Shown here: positions 57,348-64,000 of the stretch, piece after piece
Position numbering within the stretch: the first letter of the stretch is position 1
How the letters are laid out: each line of letters starts with the position of its first letter
Assembly: GCA_022496805.1 (NCBI GenBank)
Contig: CM040091.1
Span: 20,512,336 to 20,576,335, forward strand
DNA: 64,000 nt
Source: Pohlia nutans
Lineage: Eukaryota; Streptophyta; Bryopsida; Bryales; Mniaceae
Reading direction: 5' to 3'
Translations under genes and position numbers: made by a program
Notes under the pieces: generated by a model
The model's input: only the letters and a program-made list of their open reading frames with translations
What the model was told of the DNA's origin: nothing
Databases searched by the model: none

Positions 57348-59357
57348 GTGACATCCAATGTGTTGTCCTTGGAACTGCAGGACAAGTACAGCCCCTTGAA
57401 CTTGACCCCTAGTGCACCAAGCAGTGGGCAAGGTAGTGAGCCCCCGTCCAGTCCTAGCATTGACGGCGAAGAAGCCGGGGAAGTAGATGTTTTACGCATG
57501 GTGGCAGAGTGCTTCAACAAATATGACAACGTGAACTTAGGGGGGAGCGATACCAACCCTTCCATGCATGACGGATTTGATGTGGAGTTCAATGAAATGG
57601 CCCCGGTCTGGGACGATGCCTTCCCACCAAGTCACGACGAAGGTAGCGAAAACGGAATGGAGGACAATAACGACCCTATGGGACAACGATGAACATCAAG
57701 GACCCTAGTGGCATAGTACTAGATGTCCTTTTAAGCGAAGCAAAGACTCCGCTTTATGCAAGGAGCTCATCCGATCGTCTCACCTCTATCCTCATGGTAC
57801 TTAATTGTTGCACCACTTTTGGCGTATCCAACAGCTTTGTGGACGAGTTGTTGAAGTTATTGCACGAGTCAATATTGCCCAAGGGCAACACACTTCCGAA
57901 AACCTTCCTAGAAACGAAGGGTTTGTTGATGAAATTGGGGTTGTCCTACAACACCATACATGCGTGTAGAGATGGGTGTTGTTTATTTCGAAAAGAATTG
58001 GAGGGTGCGACGGAGTGCCCTATATGCCACAAATCCCGGTACATAGACAGCTCCAAATCGGTACCGGTCAAAGTTTTGCGTCATTTTCCGTTGATCCCTC
58101 GTTTGCGAAGAATGTACAGTTGCACACGGCTAGCGGAGCTCATGAAGTGGCACGTGGACGGAAAAAGCAAGGACAAGGTGATGAGATCCGTGGTTGACTC
58201 AAAGGCATGGAAGCACGTGAATAGTAAATGGCCGGAGTTTGCGAAAGGACGCAACGTTAGGCTAGGTTTGGCACTAGATGGAGTGAACCCATTTCGTAAC
58301 CAAAGCCTTAGCCACTCCACGTGGCCCGTGGTGATGCTGAACTACAATCTTCCCCCGTGGCTCGTGACCAAAAACTTCTTTTTGATGCTAACTCTATTAA
58401 TACCCGGAAAAGAAAGTGTGACGGACAAAAATGTGGATGTTTACCTTGCACCGTTAATGGAGGAGCTACAAGAGCTATGGGAAGGGACCGACTGCGTGGA
58501 TGGATCGCAGTCACACTGCGGCGACAAAACATTCAAGCTCCGAGGTATGCTACTGTGGACAGTGAATGATTTTCCGGCATACGGATTGATTTCTGGCCAA
58601 GTCACGAAAGGATACAAGGCGTGTCCCGTGTGGCCCCAACGTAGTTACTCGGCGCTCGAAAGCATTGAAGAAGAATGTATACCTTGGGCATAGACGGCAA
58701 TTGCCGATGGCGCACCAATGGAGGCGACAAAGGGCAAATTTTGATGGTCAACCCGACATGAGACTTCCACCGCGAAAGATGAGCGGTGGAGAGCACTTGG
58801 CGTTTGTGATGGCTCGAGAAGAGTGGACAAGCAAGATGCACACGAACGAAGGACGACAAACGCCAGACCCTGTACACGAACACGGCGTGAAGAGGAGGAT
58901 TTGTCTTTTTGACCTTCCCTATTGGAAAGTAAGTGTATCTAGCGCAGTCTTGTACATTGACATGACCGTAGACAGCGATGTTGTCATGCGTCCACGGACC
59001 CTAAATCCAAACTGATCGAATGCAGTGAGGTGTCATGGAATATGACTATGTACTGTGCATTTCAGAATTTAGGAATCTAGTTTAGGACTCAATGCGGTGA
59101 TGAGACGCGGAATGTGACTGCACAGTTTCATGATGTACTGCATGGAATGTAATATGTGACTCTGTGGAGTAACTATACAGGATCTTCTCATCCGACACAC
59201 GTTAGATGTCATGCATTGTGAAAAAAACATTGCCGAAAATATTATGAAGACCATATTCGGAGAGAAGGACACACTAGGAGTTCGTCTTGATATGAAGGAA
59301 GCGGGTATACGGAAACATCTATGGCCCGTACGCGGAAAAAAACACGGCAGCGTCATC
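57348..59357 (+). pseudogene. CACTA Tnp2 transposase, frameshifted and 3' truncated
   Basis: An acidic N-terminal segment (57348-57692) is followed after a frame change by the Tnp2 core (57689-58677): LYARSSSDRLTSILMVLNCC, LPKGNTLPKTFLETKGLL, HACRDGCCLFRKEL, ECPICHKSRY and LALDGVNPFRNQSLSHSTWP. A one-base shift near 58677 moves the frame to KKNVYLGHRRQLPMAHQWRR, ending CLFDLPYWK. A GTAAGT...ACAG intron (58929-59180) then leads in phase 0 to DLLIRHTLDVMHCEKNIAEN. The frame ends at a TAA next to the breakpoint with LTR-like DNA at about 59360. The intron position equals that in the element at 1-3.1 kb. DUF4218 and DUF4216 are missing. It is not functional as it stands. Confidence 0.85.
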
Positions 59358-59365
59358 TTATATTA

Positions 59366-59901
59366 AGGGGGTTTTCTAGGAACCGACCTTAAACGGATGA
59401 AGCTACTCCGCCCAAGACTATTCCACTCTAGACTAGTTTCTAGAGATTGAGAGGAGTAGAAGAGGTTTCTACTATGAAGAATGAACTGTCGGCTAAGGAA
59501 AAGCACCAGTATGCTAGTAAGTCGACTCCTGCATATCCACAGACTACTACAACTATCCAAGATACAACCACAAGGAATGATTCAAGAGCAGAAAACAGCA
59601 GTAGTTCAACAGCAGTAGTCTAACATACTAGTGCACACAAGAAGAGCTTAAGACAAGAATGAAGTACAACTGAGGCTGCCAAAAAGATGTACAAATGGTA
59701 TAGCAACAACTCTCTCGAAGAGAGTGAAGGTACATATAGGAGACTAGTCTGACAGTGTGTCAGACTGGTCGACCGTAAAAGTCGGGTCGACTAGTCTGTA
59801 CCAGCCTGTACTGCCACGTGTCTCCTGCTGGGTCTATTCCTGCCGGGTATAGACTAGCCTACTCTTAGCCTAAGGGAATATCAACTAATATTCGGTTAAC
59901 A
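59366..59901 (-). mobile_element. Possible LTR of a minus-strand retroelement (provisional)
   Basis: Read on the minus strand, a purine-rich tract (AGAGGGAGGG) is followed by TGTTAACCG, the usual order of polypurine tract and LTR start, after the coiled-coil ORF. The other end near 59366 does not show a clear CA, and no second LTR was found, so this is tentative. Confidence 0.35.
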
Positions 59902-60032
59902 TTACCCTCCCTCTGAGCTAAGTACACTCCTGTGGACTTTAGACTACCCCGGTCGGTGACTAGGAAAATTTGTTCACGAGGAATGACAAAATTACCCGCG
60001 GTCAAGTAATCGACCCAGCTGAGGTCGAGTCA

Positions 60033-61139
60033 TCAGTCGTGGACGTCGCTAGAGTCCTGGGTCATGCCTGGCAAGCGGATATCGGGAGGCATTCCTGAGA
60101 AGTCGAACCCCAGAGAGTGTGGTGAAGAGATTACCGGTAAGTCGACTGAGGTGTTGTCGACTGATGGTATAGGTGCTGTCATCATCTGGTCGGGTGCTAG
60201 GGTCTGCTGATCTTGCTGCTGCTGTGGAGAAGGAGGGTGTGGAGTGGTTGGCTGCTGTTGCACCGTGTCTTGAAGGTTGACTGGCGGTGGCTGCTGGTCT
60301 TGTTGCTGCTGATCGCGGTCTTCGTCTTCATTGGTCGACTCGCTGTCGTCTTCGTCTTCGTCCTCACTTAACTTGACGTCGGTAGTCAAGACCTCGTCTT
60401 CGTCAGTCGACTGGTTCTCCCAGAGCGAATGGTCGGGTTCGAGGTGGCTCGTATCCTTCTCTTCGTCTTCGTCGACTGCTGGAATCTCTAAGTCCGGGTG
60501 GTCGAGCTGAAGTTGGTCGAGTTGCCTGCGGTACATGTTGAGCTGGTGGCGGTCGGTGCTGAGGGTGTGCTTGAGAACCTTGATACGATTTCTTGCCTAG
60601 AGTCGGAGTCGGTACTTGCGCGCTCGAAGCTTGTGTAACTGCAGCTCCCGACTTGCGAATTGGCGGGACTTTTCCTCATTGTCCTGGAGTAGTAGGTCGA
60701 GTCGGTTATTGGAGTCGACTATCTCCCTCCGAGCTTGCTGAAGACTGAGCTGGGTTGCTGCTACCTCGTCTCGTGCCGCTTCAAGTTCGTTTCGTGCTAC
60801 CACGAGCTCGCTCTGGTGTTTCTGTTCCTGCTGTCGACTGCTGTGGAGGTTGGCTTCTAGCTGGGTCAATCTGTTGTCGGTCTGACTCTTCTCCTCTGTG
60901 ACGGTGGTGAGAGTAGTACGGAGTCTTGCCAGTTCGATGGTGAGGTTGTCGACCTGTTGCTTGTATGTTGTGGAGTCTTTGGTCAGTCGACTACTCTCCA
61001 ATCGGTGGCGGTCGAGCTCGGCTTGGAGGGTGGTTTTTGCTTGAACCGCCTCGAACAAGAGGAGGTTCACTCGGGAGCCGACATCCTCGAGTCGACCTAC
61101 TGCTCCTTGGACGTCCTCCAATCGCTGGCGCCAATGCAT
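60033..61139 (-). pseudogene. Coiled-coil, acidic and Gln-rich protein with one in-frame TAG
   Basis: A single minus-strand frame starts MHWRQRLEDVQGAVGRLEDV at 61139 and runs to 60033 with one TAG at 60597-60599 (about 369 codons). The first half is a long heptad-rich coiled coil (LTQLEANLHSSRQQEQKHQS, ELVVARNELEAARDEVAATQ). The second half is acidic, then Gln/Pro-rich, ending with a short hydrophobic motif (LGFDFSGMPPDIRLPGM). Such architecture occurs in gag-like or accessory ORFs of retroelements, but no zinc knuckle, protease or reverse transcriptase is present. The frame on both sides of the stop is coherent, so a single recent mutation is likely. Confidence 0.5.
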
Positions 61140-61446
61140 TGCTAGTGTCGTGGCTCGTGATGTTGGTGAGTCGGGTGCGGGTCGATTGACCCCAGATGAT
61201 GGCGAAGTCGAGTCGTGGGGGAGACGGGTGGTGGCTGGGGGGAAAGGTCGTATGCGAGCAGTGAGCGGAGAGCGGAGAGCGGAGAGCAGAAAATAAAGAG
61301 CATACTTTAAAGATTTTTGCAGACATTTTTGGGTTAAGGGTTCCTATGACCGTGGATTTTTTCATTTTTTTAATAATATATTTTGGGAGAATCGGCGTGT
61401 ATAACCGTGGAATTTAGGATAATTTAACAGTGAGATATGGAATTTG

Positions 61447-61546
61447 GGACATTCATCCACGGTCTTAGATTCAACATTCATCCACATTCATCCAAATGTG
61501 GGACATTCATCCATGATTTTTCATATGGCATTCATCCACATTCATC
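61447..61546. repeat. ACATTCATCCAC short repeat cluster
   Basis: The dodecamer or close variants occur six times in 100 bp. The surrounding 61300-61870 has no supported gene. Confidence 0.7.
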
Positions 61547-61956
61547 CACGCATCACTTGTGCACTTGTGTCACTCCATGTTTCTTGCATGGATGGTGTCA
61601 GATTTCTGCAGTACATGTTATTCACACTCAATCTTCAATGCTTGAACATAGCGCTGTGTCCTTAGAATTCACAATTTGAGAACAACGATCATAAAATTTT
61701 ATTTAGAATAATATTTTGGAATTTATATACAAAGGCAAGTTATAGGGTATTAGTATTAGGTAATGAAGGTGAACATTCAATTCCACAAGTTTTGAAAATC
61801 AAATGAGTGGACATGTCGGTTTAGGATCTAGCTAATCATATAGAATCTTGTCCCCTAAATCACAAGGGCGGCTTATTGCATGATGTCATATTTCATGACG
61901 GCATAGTTCATGATGTAACCTATTTCATGATGTCTTGTATTTCACTAATTCATGAT

Positions 61957-62220
61957 TTGGTAAGTATAGAATCAATCAATTTTTTTAAAAACATATCCAA
62001 GGGTGTGATTTGGGGATTTCGTAAGTATAGAATCAATCCAGATCTAGCTTATTTTTAATACTCAGCACTGTGATTTAGAGTTTTGGTAAATATAGAATCT
62101 ATTTTTTTTTCAAAATAATCAGTAAGTGTAATTTAGGGTTTAGGTAAGTATAGAGTGAATCGTTTTATTTTCTTAATCTAAGAGTGTGAATTAGAGTTTT
62201 GGTGGGTATAGAATCAATCT
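61957..62220. repeat. About 62-bp degenerate tandem repeat, five units
   Basis: GGTAAGTATAGAATCAAT and variants occur at about 61960, 62020, 62085, 62142 and 62205, each preceded by GTG(A/T)(A/T)TTTAG. Confidence 0.7.
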
Positions 62221-62652
62221 TTTCTTGGTCTATTTTTTTGTTCGAGGGGGTGGTCTTGAATTTACGTAAGTAAATGAATTAATATATTTCTTATATCCAC
62301 TCAGTACTAAATCAAGTGAACTTTCACTTGTACCGGGTATGGATCAATATTTGAAAATCTAATTATTGAATGATCATCATTCCTTTGTCATGTGTGAATG
62401 TGAAGTGTAGAGTTTGGAGGCACTCAATGTATGAACTACATAAGGAAATGTTTCCAAATTTGGAATGGCAGTTCTCATCCACAATTGTCGTTCACTACAA
62501 GATGAATTCTCGTGAGACTAGTTTTTTTGGGAATGACATTCGTGCCCGCCCTCGCAACAAGGGTGCTCTGGCAGGGTGGTTGTCATTTGTTTACTCCTCG
62601 CGCGCATCCTTGAACAGGGCGCTTCCCCCCCCACACGGCGCTGCAAGCTCTG

Positions 62653-63138
62653 TTGTGCTCAAATGACGCGTTTAGGTGGAATTCAAGTTGCGAGCGGGAG
62701 ATGGAAGTGCTCGGGCGATTCTCAGGCATCACTTTTGAGCAAGTTCGCGGACTTTTTAGTAGCGCCTCCCACGACCGGCTTGCTCCCGGTGTCATATCAT
62801 TCACTCCTTGCGGGTGTTTGACACTATGTTTCTGCACTCACGAGAGAGCAGGCGAGGCGGAAGAAGAGGAGGAGGATGATTCTCAAGCCAGGCGTTCTCG
62901 AAGCAGAAGTCGTAGTGGACACTTAGAACCTGTGTCGGAGGATGATTCTCAAGCCAGGCGTTCTCGAAGCAGAAGTCGTAGTGGACACTCAGAACCTGTG
63001 TCGGAGGGCGAATTTCTGGCCATGATCGAGGAGGAGTACGCTGACCAACTTGAAGATGGAACCAGTTCCACAACGCCGGATGACTCCTTGCTGTACGTTG
63101 ATTCTTCAATTGCGAGCACATCTGTGAGCGCATCTTAA
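62653..63138 (+). CDS. Hypothetical RS-repeat protein or exon, up to 161 codons
   Basis: The frame contains two near-identical 21-residue repeats with the core DDSQARRSRSRSRSGH and SEPVSE, encoded by a 63-bp tandem duplication (about 62875-63000). It is followed by an acidic stretch (LAMIEEEYADQLEDG) and a Ser-rich end. The N-terminal 60 codons are less convincing. RS dipeptides are typical of splicing-related proteins, but no RNA-binding domain is visible. A preceding open frame (62370-62666, with MYELHKEMFPNLEWQFSSTI) might be an upstream exon. The status as a real gene is uncertain. Confidence 0.4.
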   Translation: MCSNDAFRWNSSCEREMEVLGRFSGITFEQVRGLFSSASHDRLAPGVISFTPCGCLTLCFCTHERAGEAEEEEEDDSQARRSRSRSRSGHLEPVSEDDSQARRSRSRSRSGHSEPVSEGEFLAMIEEEYADQLEDGTSSTTPDDSLLYVDSSIASTSVSAS

Positions 63139-63288
63139 TGAATCAGTGAGTTGTTGGTTTTACCTTGCTCTCATGCTACTTACAGTGCTGTGGATTCGCT
63201 GTAGGTTCCTCTTTTAGCATTGTATGTTCCTTTTTTTGGAGCTGTAGGTTAGTGTATTTGGTGCTGTTGTTACCGATTTTTGGTGTTG

Positions 63289-64000
63289 TGGGTTCCATTT
63301 TGGTCTGTAGAAGCACAGGAGATGATTAGGGCAGTAGCACACAACGTTTAGGTTCTGTATTTTGATTTTTAGAAGCACATGGGATTTGGTGGCAGATGCA
63401 CAGAGCGCTGTGGGTTCCATCTCACAACTCTGGCCTGCCACCTAGTAGACTCAAGCATATTTAGCGTCGGACCCGACATTTGGCACTGGCGCCGACAAGC
63501 CCTGGCTTCAAACGCCCTTCTTTCGTTTGGCCTGACACCCTTGTGTTTTAGTGGGTAAACCCTGCTTCAGAGAGTTGGCATTTCGAGCTTTGAATTGTGG
63601 GTTCCATTTTGGTCTGTAGAAGCACAGGAGATGCTTAGGGCAGTAGCACACTGCGTTTAGGTTTTGTACTCTTCTTTTTAGAAGCACTTGGGATTTGGTG
63701 GTTTAGGGCAACAAAGCGATGTGGGTTCCATCTCACAACTCTGGCCTGCCACCATCAGGCTCAATCAAATGATATGTCGGACCCGACACTTGGTCGTGGC
63801 CCTCACACGCCCTGCCCTAACATGCCCTTGCATTGCTTTGCAGGTGCACTTGGGTTTTAGAGGCAGATTCCAAAACCCTAAACCCTGCTCCAGAAATTTT
63901 GCCTGTTTGGGCACTGAATTGTGGGTTCCTTTTTTTGATGCGTCGGACCCGACACTTGGTCGTGGTCCTCACACGCCCTGCCCATGCCCTTGCCCTTATC
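63289..64000. repeat. About 309-bp tandem repeat, two full units and the start of a third
   Basis: TGTGGGTTCC(A)TTTT occurs at about 63289, 63598 and 63922. Shared blocks include GTCTGTAGAAGCACAGGAGA, CATCTCACAACTCTGGCCTG and GTCGGACCCGACA. No coding sequence is seen; the array continues beyond the window. Confidence 0.85.

Larger units (their letters stand above)
45799..59360 (+). mobile_element. Large CACTA-like element with accessory genes, 3' end broken
   Basis: The proposed left end is CACTACCATAGATGGGTAC at 45799. From there to about 59180 the DNA is strewn with GACT-N6-AGTC inverted motifs. The content is consistent with a CACTA element: minus-strand accessory exons (47.2-53.3 kb), an En/Spm-associated fragment, a CPCxxC finger and a Tnp2 transposase. 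The Tnp2 frame stops near 59357 where unrelated sequence begins, so the right terminus is missing. A single-element interpretation is an inference. Confidence 0.5.

Noticed and set aside
1..64000. tRNA, rRNA or snRNA genes
   Set aside because: No convincing cloverleaf boxes or conserved rRNA stretches were found by reading both strands; a covariance-model scan would be needed to exclude small RNAs.

Overview
The window looks like nuclear DNA of a streptophyte (land plant, or a close algal relative such as a charophyte), from a very repeat-rich part of the genome. The evidence is plant-type CACTA transposases with DUF4218 and DUF4216 modules, a plant-type hAT transposase, spliceosomal GT-AG introns that keep reading frames, stretches of plant telomere motif (TTTAGGG) and AT-rich spacers full of MITEs. 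The species is not decided by the sequence; a charophyte, bryophyte or fern is an inference. I recognise no ordinary housekeeping gene, and nearly every coding segment looks like part of a mobile element or its cargo.

Layout. 1-3.1 kb: 3' half of a plus-strand CACTA transposase gene. 3.1-7.2 kb: AT-rich, with MITEs. 7.2-8.7 kb: minus-strand kinase-like pseudogene next to a GGACGGC motif array. 9.2-11.7 kb: a TTAA-flanked MITE and a large foldback element. 12.1-13.2 kb: minus-strand gene with a conserved N-terminal domain of unknown function. 13.4-18.9 kb: GGACGGC arrays, two copies of a non-coding repeat and several TTAA MITEs. 19.3-22.8 kb: minus-strand gene with the same N-terminal domain plus a RING finger, interrupted by one stop codon. 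23.2-27.7 kb: hAT transposase pseudogene between two GGACGGC arrays. 27.7-29.9 kb: minus-strand gene with a GGQH (ParB-like) motif, apparently cut by the hAT element. 30.0-30.5 kb: a 60-bp tandem array. 31-38.9 kb: MITEs and two tandem arrays, no genes. 38.9-44.05 kb: an element with a DUF7869-type transposase-like gene. 45.8-59.36 kb: a large CACTA-like element carrying minus-strand accessory exons, a Cys-rich ORF, a zinc-finger/SET fusion and a damaged Tnp2 gene. 59.4-61.3 kb: a minus-strand coiled-coil ORF with an LTR-like tail. 61.3-64 kb: tandem repeats and an RS-rich ORF.

The most striking pattern is that three coding neighbourhoods each carry their own dense short DNA motif. GGACGGC (often as ATCGGACGGC) flanks the kinase, RING and hAT genes at 8.9-27.7 kb, in opposite orientations at the two ends. 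The 18-bp palindrome ATCGGGAGATCTCCCGAT and its variants lie in introns and flanks of the GGQH gene and the DUF7869 gene at 28.4-44.0 kb. GACT-N6-AGTC lies through the CACTA-like element at 45.8-59.2 kb. The economical explanation is that these are subterminal binding sites for the element proteins. The palindrome family and the GGACGGC gene set could be undescribed element systems.

Many otherwise long ORFs carry one or two in-frame stops, so most of these genes are probably recently inactivated. Exon models come from splice consensus and protein similarity judged by eye; no alignment or database search was run.
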